In this document: positions 44,148 through 52,415 of the stretch, piece after piece
How the letters are laid out: each line of letters begins with the position of its first letter
How positions within the stretch are numbered: position 1 is the stretch's first letter
NCBI RefSeq assembly: GCF_016881065.1
Contig: NZ_WXYN01000022.1
Location: 186,001-250,000, forward strand
Direction of reading: 5' to 3'
DNA length: 64,000 bases
Source of the DNA: Planococcus soli
GTDB lineage: Bacteria > Bacillota > Bacilli > Bacillales_A > Planococcaceae
The notes under the pieces: generated by a model
Seen by the model: only the letters and a program-made list of their open reading frames with translations
What the model was told of the DNA's origin: nothing
Database searches by the model: none
Program-made: the position numbers and the translations under genes

Positions 44148-45029
44148 TCAAACCTTCGGCAATTTCTCCACCAATGCTATGAATTCGCGCGAAACGTAGG
44201 GGACGTACCGGTTTTTCGCCATGATGATGCCGAGTCTCCATGGAAAGGTATTCGTTAGTGAAATCATTTTAAAAGGGCCATCCTTAACGCGGTCGCAAAT
44301 CAGCTTTGGCATAAGCGTGACACCTAAATTTTTCTCCACCATACCGACGATAAAGTCCCATTGCGAACTTTCATAGGCGATTTTTGGAGTGAACCCTTCA
44401 CTGATGCAGAATTCGACCGTTCGGCTGTTCAATGTAAACTCCTTGCTAAGGAGCAGAAAAGGGTCGTCTTTAAATTGAATCAAATCAATCAAGTCATGAT
44501 GGGCAAGGGAATGTGATTCGTGGACCAGCAACTTGATTTCCTGGTCGACAAACGGGACGACATCGTATTTTTCCTTGTCGACTGGCAGCATAACGAACCC
44601 CAAATCGACTTCACCTTCATATACTTTTCTTTCGACTGTTTTGGCGCCATCCTCTGCCAGCATGATTGTCACATCCGGATAGGAGCGCTGAAATTCAGCG
44701 ATGATGGTTGGAAAAAACAGGGTGCTGATCACAGGCGGCAGTCCGATTTTTATTTTTCCTTTTTTCAAGTTCATGATGTCGTACAGCGAGGCAGATAAAT
44801 CGTCAAGGCTATGGATAATTTTCTGGGCTTGCTCATATACTACTTCGCCAGCGTCAGTCAAACTGATTTGGCGGGCAGAGCGGTCCAGCAGCACCACATC
44901 CATTTCATCTTCCAAATTCTTGACCATTTTGCTTAATGTGGGTTGTGTCACATGAAGAGCATGGGCGGCTTTTGTGAAACTTTGATGCTTGGCAACTTCT
45001 ACAAAATAAGTCAATTGGCGAATATCCAT
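44148..45029 (-). CDS. LysR family transcriptional regulator
   Basis: A 293-residue LysR protein. The winged helix-turn-helix (QSFTKAAHALHVTQPTLSKM) spans residues 15-34 and the effector-binding domain follows. It is divergent from the GntP-family permease gene with a symmetric TATAAC/GTTATA box between them, so it likely controls the permease and 3-hydroxybutyrate dehydrogenase genes as well as itself. AAGGAGAATGAT precedes the ATG. Confidence 0.88.
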   Translation of the reverse strand: MDIRQLTYFVEVAKHQSFTKAAHALHVTQPTLSKMVKNLEDEMDVVLLDRSARQISLTDAGEVVYEQAQKIIHSLDDLSASLYDIMNLKKGKIKIGLPPVISTLFFPTIIAEFQRSYPDVTIMLAEDGAKTVERKVYEGEVDLGFVMLPVDKEKYDVVPFVDQEIKLLVHESHSLAHHDLIDLIQFKDDPFLLLSKEFTLNSRTVEFCISEGFTPKIAYESSQWDFIVGMVEKNLGVTLMPKLICDRVKDGPFKMISLTNTFPWRLGIIMAKNRYVPYVSREFIALVEKLPKV

Positions 45030-45044
45030 ATCATTCTCCTTACT

Positions 45045-45061
45045 TATAACTAATTGTTATA
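45045..45061. promoter_or_regulatory. Candidate LysR box
   Basis: TATAAC and GTTATA form a perfect inverted repeat with a 5-nt spacer, of the T-N11-A class. It lies 16 bp upstream of the LysR start, where it could mediate autoregulation. Confidence 0.5.
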
Positions 45062-45159
45062 GAACTTATAGTTATTATTCATTTTACCTATCAATCTTGT
45101 AGTTGTACACTAATGAAAGCAACAGAAGATCTAAATATTTAGATAATTATTAGGCTTTA

Positions 45160-45173
45160 AGTAAGCGGTTACA
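45160..45173 (+). promoter_or_regulatory. cre site upstream of the GntP-family permease
   Basis: AGTAAGCGGTTACA matches 13 of 14 positions of the cre consensus. It is just before the AAGGGGGA ribosome site, so CcpA would block transcription when preferred sugar is present. Confidence 0.65.
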
Positions 45174-45190
45174 AAAAAGGGGGATTTTAC

Positions 45191-46510
45191 ATGTTAAGTA
45201 TGATTGGAATGGTTGGGGGACTTGTCCTGCTCATTGTTTTGACGATGAAAGGCATGAACTTATTGATTGCAGGTCCGTTATCGGCATTGTTTGTAGCGGT
45301 TTTCAGTGGAATTCCATTGTTTCCGCAACTGGTAGGAGAAGGGGAAGCGAATTTACTGACGAATTATATGACCAGTTTTTCTGGATTTATCACATCGTGG
45401 TTCCCGATGTTCCTGCTTGGAGCAATATTTGGTAAAGTAATGGAAGACAGCGGAGCTGCTGACAGCGTATCGAGATGGCTGGTTGGCAAGTTCGGTTTAT
45501 CCAAAGCAGTGTTGGCAATTGTCATTGCCTGTGCGGTATTGACGTACGGCGGCGTTAGTTTGTTCGTTGTTGCATTCTCAGTTTTCCCGATGGCTCTTAG
45601 CTTGTTCAAACAGGCAGATCTGCCGCGTCGGTTTATCCCAGCTGCTTTGGCATTGGGTTCGGTAACATTCACCATGACTTCTGCTGGTTCACCGGAAATC
45701 CAAAACTGGATTCCGATTGAGTATTTGAACACGACTCCCTATGCAGGGTGGGAAGTAAGCATCCTGGTGGCTGTCTTTATGGCCGTCTTCGGCTACTGGT
45801 GGTTAAAGCGTATGATTCAAAAAGCTGTCAATAAAGGAGAGCGCTTCGAAGCGCGTTCCACGGATCCTATTGTAGAAAATCGCGATCTGCCAAATCCGAT
45901 TATGGGCTTGATTCCTTTGCTTGTAGTTCTCGTCATTTCATTTATTTTCCATGATTCGTTAATGACGTCTGCACTGATCATTGCCTTATTGGGTGGTGTC
46001 ATCACAACTTATTTATTGAACCGCAAGTACTTCCTGAATGTCGGCAAAGCGTTGTCAGAAGGAACGATTGGTGCATTGATTGCGATCGGCAATACGGCAG
46101 CAGTAGTTGGCTTTGGGGGAGTTGCTAAAGCCGCACCAGCTTTCCAGACAGCTGTTGATGCCATGACCAACATTCCGGGAAGCCCGCTCATTGGCGGCGC
46201 TATCGCGGTCAGTGTCATTGCCGGCATCACCGGCTCTTCTTCTGGCGGACAGGCCATTGCCTTGCCATTGCTGGCACCGTATTATTTGGATCTGGGTGTA
46301 AATGCTGAAGCGTTGCACCGGACGATTTCAATCTCCTCAGGAGCTTTGGATTCGTTGCCGCATAATGGCTATGTAGTTACCACTATTCAAGGAATTTGTG
46401 GTGAAACACATAAAGCCGCATATGGAGCTGTAGGGGCAGTTACGGTCATCGTACCACTGATTGGGACCGTAATCGCAATCATTTTATTTTCATTAGGACT
46501 TGGCATTTAA
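45191..46510 (+). CDS. GntP-family permease (probable 3-hydroxybutyrate uptake)
   Basis: A 439-residue protein with about twelve hydrophobic helices of the GntP/CitMHS superfamily. GAIFGKVMEDSGAA near residue 77 and GITGSSSGGQAIALP near residue 345 are characteristic. GntP itself moves gluconate, but the adjacent 3-hydroxybutyrate dehydrogenase gene 22 bp downstream makes hydroxybutyrate the likely substrate, as for B. subtilis YxjC. It has a cre site upstream and a divergent LysR gene. Confidence 0.83.
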   Translation: MLSMIGMVGGLVLLIVLTMKGMNLLIAGPLSALFVAVFSGIPLFPQLVGEGEANLLTNYMTSFSGFITSWFPMFLLGAIFGKVMEDSGAADSVSRWLVGKFGLSKAVLAIVIACAVLTYGGVSLFVVAFSVFPMALSLFKQADLPRRFIPAALALGSVTFTMTSAGSPEIQNWIPIEYLNTTPYAGWEVSILVAVFMAVFGYWWLKRMIQKAVNKGERFEARSTDPIVENRDLPNPIMGLIPLLVVLVISFIFHDSLMTSALIIALLGGVITTYLLNRKYFLNVGKALSEGTIGALIAIGNTAAVVGFGGVAKAAPAFQTAVDAMTNIPGSPLIGGAIAVSVIAGITGSSSGGQAIALPLLAPYYLDLGVNAEALHRTISISSGALDSLPHNGYVVTTIQGICGETHKAAYGAVGAVTVIVPLIGTVIAIILFSLGLGI

Positions 46511-46532
46511 TGAAACTGGGAGGAAAAATACT

Positions 46533-47309
46533 ATGGTAGAAAATAAAGTCGTCTTAATAACAGGCGCCGCCAGCGGAATCGGCTATGAAATCAGTTCCGA
46601 TTTTGCAGAAGCTGGCGCGAAGATTGTATTGACAGATATCAATGAAGAAGCGGTGAAGGCAGCTGCAGATACTCTAACGTCCAAGGGCTTTGACTGTATC
46701 GGCATTAAATGCGATGTGACAAGTGAAGAAGATATCAAAAATGCCATAGAACAGACAACTGCCCATTATGGATCGCTTGATGTGCTGATAAATAATGCGG
46801 GATTGCAGTTCATTGCACCGCTCGAGGAATTTCCGACTGAAAAGTATGAGTTATTGATTCGGATCATGTTGATTGCGCCGTTTATTGCGACCAAGCACGC
46901 ATTCCCGATTATGAAAAAACAAGGATCAGGACGCATTATCAACATGGCGTCCATCAATGGACTGGTTGGGTTTGCCGGGAAAGCCGCTTACAACAGCGCA
47001 AAACACGGCGTCATCGGTTTGACCAAAGTAGCCGCACTTGAAGGCGCGGAGCATGGCATTACCGTCAACGCTATGTGCCCGGGCTATGTGGATACGCCGC
47101 TGGTCCAAAATCAGATGAATGATTTGGCAAAGACCCGCAATGTGCCGATCGAAAAAGTTTTTGAAGAAGTGCTGTATCCGTTGATTCCCCAAAAGCGTCT
47201 TTTGGCGGTAAAAGAAATTTCGGATTATACGATGTTTTTAGCAAGTGATAAAGCATCCGGTGTAACAGGGCAAGCCGTCGTTTTGGACGGCGGCTACACA
47301 GCTCAATAA
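46533..47309 (+). CDS. 3-hydroxybutyrate dehydrogenase
   Basis: A 258-residue classical SDR with TGAASGIGYE, NNAGLQF near residue 90, MASINGL and YNSAKHG with the catalytic Tyr/Lys. The insert VQNQMNDLAKTRN near residue 195 and the GGYTAQ C-terminus are those of D-3-hydroxybutyrate dehydrogenases. It would oxidise 3-hydroxybutyrate to acetoacetate with NAD. I choose ATG 46533 behind GGGAGG. It is in an operon with the GntP permease. Confidence 0.86.
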   Translation: MVENKVVLITGAASGIGYEISSDFAEAGAKIVLTDINEEAVKAAADTLTSKGFDCIGIKCDVTSEEDIKNAIEQTTAHYGSLDVLINNAGLQFIAPLEEFPTEKYELLIRIMLIAPFIATKHAFPIMKKQGSGRIINMASINGLVGFAGKAAYNSAKHGVIGLTKVAALEGAEHGITVNAMCPGYVDTPLVQNQMNDLAKTRNVPIEKVFEEVLYPLIPQKRLLAVKEISDYTMFLASDKASGVTGQAVVLDGGYTAQ

Positions 47310-47321
47310 AAATGCTCAAAT

Positions 47322-47355
47322 AAACCCGTCCAGCGTTTGCGCTGGACGGGTTTTG
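47322..47355. terminator. Terminator of the hydroxybutyrate operon
   Basis: AAACCCGTCCAGC pairs with GCTGGACGGGTTT, followed by TG. It can also serve the convergent hydrolase gene. Confidence 0.85.
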
Positions 47356-47385
47356 TGCATGAATTCTTGTTTTTTCGAAGAAAAT

Positions 47386-48159
47386 CTATTCCAGAAAATT
47401 TTCAGCAATTCCAAGAAAGAGGTAGGGCTGTTCGACATTGGGGGCGTGTCCGGAGCGCCTGAATTCCATAAAGGTGGCGTCCGGTATGAAGACAGCTGTT
47501 TCGCGTCCTTTTTCAGGGGGATTCAAGCCGTCAAATGTCCCGCTGATTACTAAGGTTTCAGCAGTAATCTTCGCGAGCTGTTGGCGAAAGTCGAATTTTT
47601 CCAAAGCATCTGCCGCGATGCCTTGCTCTTTCATGTTCAATTGCCGTCTATTTTGAGCCGTTTGGCTGAGCCATTCATCGACCCGATTTTGGTTATGGTA
47701 AATATAACTGGAAGATGCACTGAATTTGTCGATCAGGCTCAACCCATCAAACTTGTTAGCGTAGCGGTCAAAAAGCTCGGCCATGGATGATTGTTCGCCG
47801 TATGATTTCGTAGCGACCAGTATCAGCTTTTTGACTTTTTCGGCATTCTGGATTGCAACGCCTTGTGCGATATAGCTGCCCATGGATACGCCGAGCACAT
47901 CGACGGCCTCTATTTTCAGATGGGAAAGGAGTGCGATGGCATCTTCTATATGGTCTTGCAATGTGTACTGCTCGAGGCGGCTGGAATTGCCATGGCCGCG
48001 TGAATCCAGTGCAATAACACGGCGCTCTTTTTTGAAGAAATCGATCTCCCGATAAAACATTGCTGAACTGCTGGTCAATCCATGGAGCAGGAGAAGCGGA
48101 CGTCCTTCACCAATATCTTCGTAAAATAATTCGATCTCCCGGTGTTTGAAAATGGGCAT
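47386..48159 (-). CDS. Alpha/beta hydrolase
   Basis: A 257-residue hydrolase. The oxyanion motif LLLHGLTSSS, the nucleophile Ser in LGVSMGSY near residue 96, the Asp in SGTFDGL and the His in SGHAPNVEQP form a standard triad. The cytoplasmic enzyme resembles enol-lactonases and esterases. Its place beside the hydroxybutyrate genes raises the possibility that it splits hydroxybutyrate esters, but that is unproven. AAGGAG lies upstream of the ATG. Confidence 0.82.
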   Translation of the reverse strand: MPIFKHREIELFYEDIGEGRPLLLLHGLTSSSAMFYREIDFFKKERRVIALDSRGHGNSSRLEQYTLQDHIEDAIALLSHLKIEAVDVLGVSMGSYIAQGVAIQNAEKVKKLILVATKSYGEQSSMAELFDRYANKFDGLSLIDKFSASSSYIYHNQNRVDEWLSQTAQNRRQLNMKEQGIAADALEKFDFRQQLAKITAETLVISGTFDGLNPPEKGRETAVFIPDATFMEFRRSGHAPNVEQPYLFLGIAENFLE

Positions 48160-48246
48160 TGTAATTCTCCTTTTTTAGTAATCTGATTAATGCTTTCTTA
48201 TTTGTCATACCCTGTGGCTATGAGATTATAGCTTTTTGGACAAATT

Positions 48247-48275
48247 AAAAAGCACAACGGAGGGTTGTGCTAAAA
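48247..48275 (-). terminator. Terminator of the TVP38-like gene
   Basis: AGCACAAC and GTTGTGCT form a perfect 8-bp stem; the minus-strand downstream bases are TTTTTAATTT. Confidence 0.75.
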
Positions 48276-48303
48276 ATCAACTGCTGATGCTGCTCTTTGC
48301 AAA

Positions 48304-48855
48304 TCAATTGGATTGTGCTTTGGAATTATGCCATTTTTCGATAAAACTGAAGATAGCTGCCAGGAGTATAAACATGCTGAGGGTGGTGTACCACGGAAAT
48401 TCCGTAATAGCCTGGCCAAAAGCAGTATAGAGGATGGCAGGGGCGATAAGACCCAGAGCAGAAATGATCATGTATTCTTTCAATGTTTTTGTCATCTCCA
48501 TCAAGTACAGGGACAGCAAATGGAAATGGACAAACGGCATAATACGAAGAATCATCACTTGGAAAACCGACAGGGTGCGATCAGGAAAAATCTTGTCTTT
48601 CAGGCGAGCCATTTTGTCCTGGAATTTAGGGAATTTGTTAACCAGCAGATAGGATACCCAGCTCATTAAAGTCAGGCCGATAAATGACAAAAAGGCGCCT
48701 TCAAAAAATCCGAACAAGAAACCTCCGGCAACGCAAACTGCAATAACCGGCAGAAACAAAAGAGGGCGCACTAAGTGCAATAAAACAAAAAGAAATGGTG
48801 CCAGCCAACCGACGCTATCCATGAATGCTTCGAGGGATTGATCGAATTGCTCCAT
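48304..48855 (-). CDS. TVP38/TMEM64 (VTT/DedA-like) membrane protein
   Basis: A 183-residue protein with about five hydrophobic segments. The hallmark block FLPVIAVCVAGGFLFGFFEG lies near residue 35 and the conserved RIMPFVHFH near residue 105. Members of this SNARE-associated (VTT) superfamily are linked to lipid scrambling and membrane homeostasis. GGGAGGTCGG precedes the ATG. It appears monocistronic. Confidence 0.8.
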   Translation of the reverse strand: MEQFDQSLEAFMDSVGWLAPFLFVLLHLVRPLLFLPVIAVCVAGGFLFGFFEGAFLSFIGLTLMSWVSYLLVNKFPKFQDKMARLKDKIFPDRTLSVFQVMILRIMPFVHFHLLSLYLMEMTKTLKEYMIISALGLIAPAILYTAFGQAITEFPWYTTLSMFILLAAIFSFIEKWHNSKAQSN

Positions 48856-49066
48856 ACGATCCCGACCTCCCTAAATATGTTTGCTAATAAGGTAGGATAA
48901 TCCAAAAATGTCGTAAAAGCAAGAAGGATGAAGGTTTTTCGGATATTTAAGTTTAAATCCATCTATACCGGGAAAAAGAAGAGGTGGTTTTAAAACGAGA
49001 AAAGGGGAGAAGTCTCTTTTCAGCAGCTGATAAAAAGAGGTTATAACAAAATGAAAGGAAGAGATG

Positions 49067-50125
49067 ATGAAAAAAAGTTTAAAGATTGCTAGTGCATTTA
49101 TTGGGATTGTAGTGGGAGCAGGCTTTGCTTCCGGACAAGAAATTCTGCAGTATTTCACAAGCTTTGGCTATTGGGGATTTGGTGCGGTGCTTGTCGCAAC
49201 AGCATTGTTCGGTTATTTGGGAATGGTGCTCATGGGCCTTGGCAGCCGGATGCAAACCATTTCGCATGAAGATGCAGTGTATGCGATAAGTGGAAGGGTT
49301 TTAGGAAAGATAATCGATTACACCCTCATATTGACTTTGTTTGGAATTCTGGTTGTCATGGTTGCTGGAGCAGGATCGATTTTCTCCCAGCAATTTGACC
49401 TGACGCCAGCATTTGGCCGAACCATCATGATTATCCTCGTTATTCTTACGATCATGTTGAATGTTAAGAAAGTGATTACCATCATCAGCAGCATTACCCC
49501 GTTTTTGGTCTTGATGGTCGTTGGAATCACTGTATACAGTTTAACAACGATGGATTCAAGTTTTGCGGAATTGGAGCCGGTGGCTAGGGAACAATTGTCA
49601 TCGACACCTCACTGGCTATTATCCGCCATCAATTACGTATCGCTCGCTATTGCGCTTGGTGCATCCATGTCCCTCGTCATGGGTGGTGCGGAGAAGGATG
49701 AAAAAATCGCAGCCCGCGGCGGTCTGATCGGCGGACTTGGTTTCGGCTTTTTGATTCTCTTGAGCTATTTGGCGATATTCGCTAAAGTCGATGTTGTCGG
49801 CTCTTCGGATTTGCCGATGCTCGCACTTGCTGATAACATCTCCCCAATATTAGGTGTAATCATGGCAATTGTTATTTTTGCGATGATCTATAATACAGCG
49901 GTCAGCCTGCTGCTGTCGTTTTCAGCCCGGTTTGTAGAGATGGGGACAAGCCGCTTCCGCATTTTTGTCATCATTTCAGGAGCGGCAGCATTTCTCTTGA
50001 GCTTTCTTGGATTTACGGCGCTCGTCAACTGGTTCTATCCGGTTGTCGGTTACCTTGGCCTCCTTTTGGTAGGTGCCTTGGTAGTTGCGGATATTCGCAA
50101 AACTGGAAAAACGGCAAAAAAATAA
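49067..50125 (+). CDS. YkvI-like membrane protein
   Basis: A 352-residue protein with about ten hydrophobic helices. The N-terminus IASAFIGIVVGAGFASGQEIL and the central block NYVSLAIALGASMSLVMGGAEK resemble B. subtilis YkvI, a distant APC-type transporter family. The substrate is unknown. I choose the second ATG (49067) because AAGGAAG is too near the first. A hairpin terminator follows. Confidence 0.8.
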   Translation: MKKSLKIASAFIGIVVGAGFASGQEILQYFTSFGYWGFGAVLVATALFGYLGMVLMGLGSRMQTISHEDAVYAISGRVLGKIIDYTLILTLFGILVVMVAGAGSIFSQQFDLTPAFGRTIMIILVILTIMLNVKKVITIISSITPFLVLMVVGITVYSLTTMDSSFAELEPVAREQLSSTPHWLLSAINYVSLAIALGASMSLVMGGAEKDEKIAARGGLIGGLGFGFLILLSYLAIFAKVDVVGSSDLPMLALADNISPILGVIMAIVIFAMIYNTAVSLLLSFSARFVEMGTSRFRIFVIISGAAAFLLSFLGFTALVNWFYPVVGYLGLLLVGALVVADIRKTGKTAKK

Positions 50126-50131
50126 GTATGG

Positions 50132-50167
50132 AAAACCAGCTGTCCTATAGAGGAAGCTGGTTTTTTT
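50132..50167 (+). terminator. Terminator of the YkvI-like gene
   Basis: AAAACCAGCT-TCCT pairs with AGGA-AGCTGGTTTT with one bulge, followed by TTT. Confidence 0.82.
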
Positions 50168-50209
50168 ATGGTATATTCAGGCTAATAAAAGCCGGAAAAG
50201 AGGGGTTTG

Positions 50210-51148
50210 ATGAAAATACTGATTATAGGTGCCGGCGCAATGGGCAGTTTGTTCGGCGGCCGCCTAAAAGCTCAGCAAGCTGAAGTTTTTCTATACAACA
50301 GAAGGAATCCGCATGTGGAAACGATCAATCAGAGCGGATTGACGATTGTTGAACGTGATAACCAGGAGACGACGGTTCCGTTGACAGTGGTGCAGGACGT
50401 TTCAAAAACAGATGCCTATGATTTGGTGTTGGTACTCGTAAAAGCGCATGCAACCAAGGAGGTATTGGAGTCTTTGAAAAGTGCGTTTTCCTCGGAAACG
50501 CTGCTTGTTACCATGCAGAATGGTTTGGGGAATTTGCAAGCGATTGCTGAGCTCTTTCCGAATAATCCAGTGGTCGCCGGAACAATGGGCTGCGGGGCCA
50601 GTGTCGAAAGCAACGGCCGGATACTTCACCGGGGCTGGGGAAAAAACTATATTGGCCGATCTGAAGATGTGGATGCACAGGAAACGCTGCTGGAATTTAT
50701 TGAGTTGCTGAATCGCTCGGGACTGGAAACGGGATTGGCGGAAGATGTGCAAACAGTCATCTGGAATAAACTGTTCGTCAATGTCGCCTATAATTCGCTG
50801 ACTGCGCTGACGCGGTTGAGAAATGGCGATATCCTGAATACGGTTGAGGGCAAAGCTTTATTGCGGAGCGTTGTCACGGAATCCGTCCAGGTAGCCAAAG
50901 CGGAAGGCATCTCTGTGGATGCGGAAGCAACTGTTGCGAAGTGCTTGAAGATGGGCCAGGAAGACATCGGGGCAAATAAGTCTTCAATGCTGATGGATGT
51001 ACTGCATAAACGGAAAACAGAAATTGAAGCGATTAACGGTGCTGTAGCGAAGCTCGGTAAGAAGCACGGCATCGAGACACCGTACAATGAGTTGATCACA
51101 GGAATCGTTAAAGTCATCGAAGCGAATTATGATCTTCAAGTCGACTAA
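50210..51148 (+). CDS. panE: 2-dehydropantoate 2-reductase (ketopantoate reductase)
   Basis: A 312-residue NADPH enzyme. The Rossmann motif GAGAMGSLFGGRL begins at residue 7, the catalytic Lys lies in WNKLFVN near residue 180, and the substrate Asn/Ser residues are in NPLTALT-like VAYNSLTAL and ANKSSMLMDV. It reduces ketopantoate for pantothenate and CoA synthesis. Because several PanE paralogues exist in bacilli, the pathway role is likely rather than proven. ATG 50210 follows GAGGGG. Confidence 0.87.
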   Translation: MKILIIGAGAMGSLFGGRLKAQQAEVFLYNRRNPHVETINQSGLTIVERDNQETTVPLTVVQDVSKTDAYDLVLVLVKAHATKEVLESLKSAFSSETLLVTMQNGLGNLQAIAELFPNNPVVAGTMGCGASVESNGRILHRGWGKNYIGRSEDVDAQETLLEFIELLNRSGLETGLAEDVQTVIWNKLFVNVAYNSLTALTRLRNGDILNTVEGKALLRSVVTESVQVAKAEGISVDAEATVAKCLKMGQEDIGANKSSMLMDVLHKRKTEIEAINGAVAKLGKKHGIETPYNELITGIVKVIEANYDLQVD

Positions 51149-51217
51149 CTTTAAACAGATTCTGTTATAATTGAGGGATAGTGTCCTGAACTACAGGGCA
51201 GGTAAGGACGGGATGAA

Positions 51218-52180
51218 TTGAATCGATTAACTGCAACAGGCAATTATATTTATACATACGCCTATACGAATGATGAAGAAGCACTATGCCAATTGGAAAT
51301 GCGTTCTTTTTTTGGGAAGGATACCAGTAAAAGAATTATCAAGAGCGGAGTGGCTATTGATCCAAGCCGAAGTCCGTTTATTAAAGAGCGCATCGAATTG
51401 TATTTTGAAGGCGATACGTTGCAGGACATTCTGGAAAAGTCTGCAGGAGTTGACATGGCAGATGCGACGTTTAAAGTGATTTTTTTGAAAATCAATGGTT
51501 TGTCTGAGCTTGACCAGGTCGATTACTTAGGGAAGCGGGACGTCGAGCGGCAAATTGGTTCAGCGATTACCGGCGAAGCGGATGTCCATGATCCCGATGT
51601 CACATTCGGGTTGATTCCGTTTGAAGGCCGCTGGTATTTCGGGCGCTATCTCCAAAGTGAGCCGATTTGGTTTAAGCACATGAAAAAGCCGAGGGAATAT
51701 TCGACAGCACTCAGTACCCGCGTTGCGCGGGCTGTAGCGAACATTGCAGTGCCACAACCGGAAGGCGTTAAAGCCATCGATCCTTGCTGCGGAATTGGGA
51801 CGGTGTTGGTGGAAGCTTTGTCGATGGGCATAGATATTGTCGGGCGAGACATCAACCCGCTGGTCGTCGATGGATCCCGTGAAAACATTGCCCATTTCGG
51901 ATTGACGGGCAAAGTGGCGCTGGGCCCGATTGCGGAAGTTGAAGACAAGTACGACGTAGCCATTATTGACATGCCATACAATTTATATACACACGCAACA
52001 CCTGCAGATCAATTGGCGATTTTAAAAGACGCGCATCCATTTTCGGAAAAGCTCCTGGTCGTCACCATCGAGAAAATGGACCATATGATCGAAGAAGCAG
52101 GATTTGTTGTCACGGATCGCTGCGTGGCGAAAAAAGGGCTGTTCCTGCGTGAAATTCTGGTATGCCAAAAAGCAGGTTAA
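51218..52180 (+). CDS. Trm11-like class I methyltransferase (putative RNA methylase)
   Basis: A 320-residue protein. The C-terminal Rossmann domain has the SAM motif AIDPCCGIGTVLVEAL near residue 187 and the catalytic motif DMPYNLY, where the second residue of the usual DPPY is Met. The N-terminal half has the Trm11 lineage signature FGLIPFEGRWYFGRYL. It likely modifies RNA, possibly a tRNA guanosine at N2. The start is TTG 51218 with AAGGA upstream; the nearest ATG is out of frame. A hairpin terminator follows at once. Confidence 0.78.
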   Translation: MNRLTATGNYIYTYAYTNDEEALCQLEMRSFFGKDTSKRIIKSGVAIDPSRSPFIKERIELYFEGDTLQDILEKSAGVDMADATFKVIFLKINGLSELDQVDYLGKRDVERQIGSAITGEADVHDPDVTFGLIPFEGRWYFGRYLQSEPIWFKHMKKPREYSTALSTRVARAVANIAVPQPEGVKAIDPCCGIGTVLVEALSMGIDIVGRDINPLVVDGSRENIAHFGLTGKVALGPIAEVEDKYDVAIIDMPYNLYTHATPADQLAILKDAHPFSEKLLVVTIEKMDHMIEEAGFVVTDRCVAKKGLFLREILVCQKAG

Positions 52181-52189
52181 ACGAATGAA

Positions 52190-52220
52190 CACGAGCGCCG
52201 CAAATCGCGGCGCTTTTTTT
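52190..52220 (+). terminator. Terminator of the methyltransferase gene
   Basis: GAGCGCCGC and GCGGCGCTTT form a GC-rich stem around AAATC, followed by seven T. Confidence 0.85.
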
Positions 52221-52240
52221 GTGGCCAAGTGGTGGCAGAA

Positions 52241-52345
52241 TCGTATTGTGGTTGGAATGGATCGTATTTTGGCTGTTGCGGATTGTATTTCAGGCGTAAT
52301 GGATCGTATTTCCCCCACAACGGAACATATTCCAAAAATCGCTGA
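52241..52345. repeat. Five tandem 21-bp repeats
   Basis: Units begin at 52241, 52262, 52283, 52304 and 52325, exactly 21 bp apart. Units 1-4 share TCGTATT at the start and end in TGGA or CGGA; the fifth is more decayed. Because 21 is a multiple of three, all six frames translate as heptad repeats, which creates spurious ORFs. It lies between the methyltransferase terminator and the aminotransferase gene. Confidence 0.8.
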
Positions 52346-52415
52346 AAAATAAAGGAGATTCCAGCGGAAAATTGAATACGGTAACAGTACCTTATTTGAA
52401 AAGGAGCTGCAGATA

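Noticed and set aside
52241-52345. CRISPR array
   Set aside because: Units are contiguous 21-mers without unique spacers, and no cas gene is present in the window.
52104-52352. Apparent ORF with heptad repeats over the 21-bp array (and two more on the minus strand)
   Set aside because: The repeat period makes every frame open; the frames overlap the methyltransferase gene or its terminator, and none has a suitable start.
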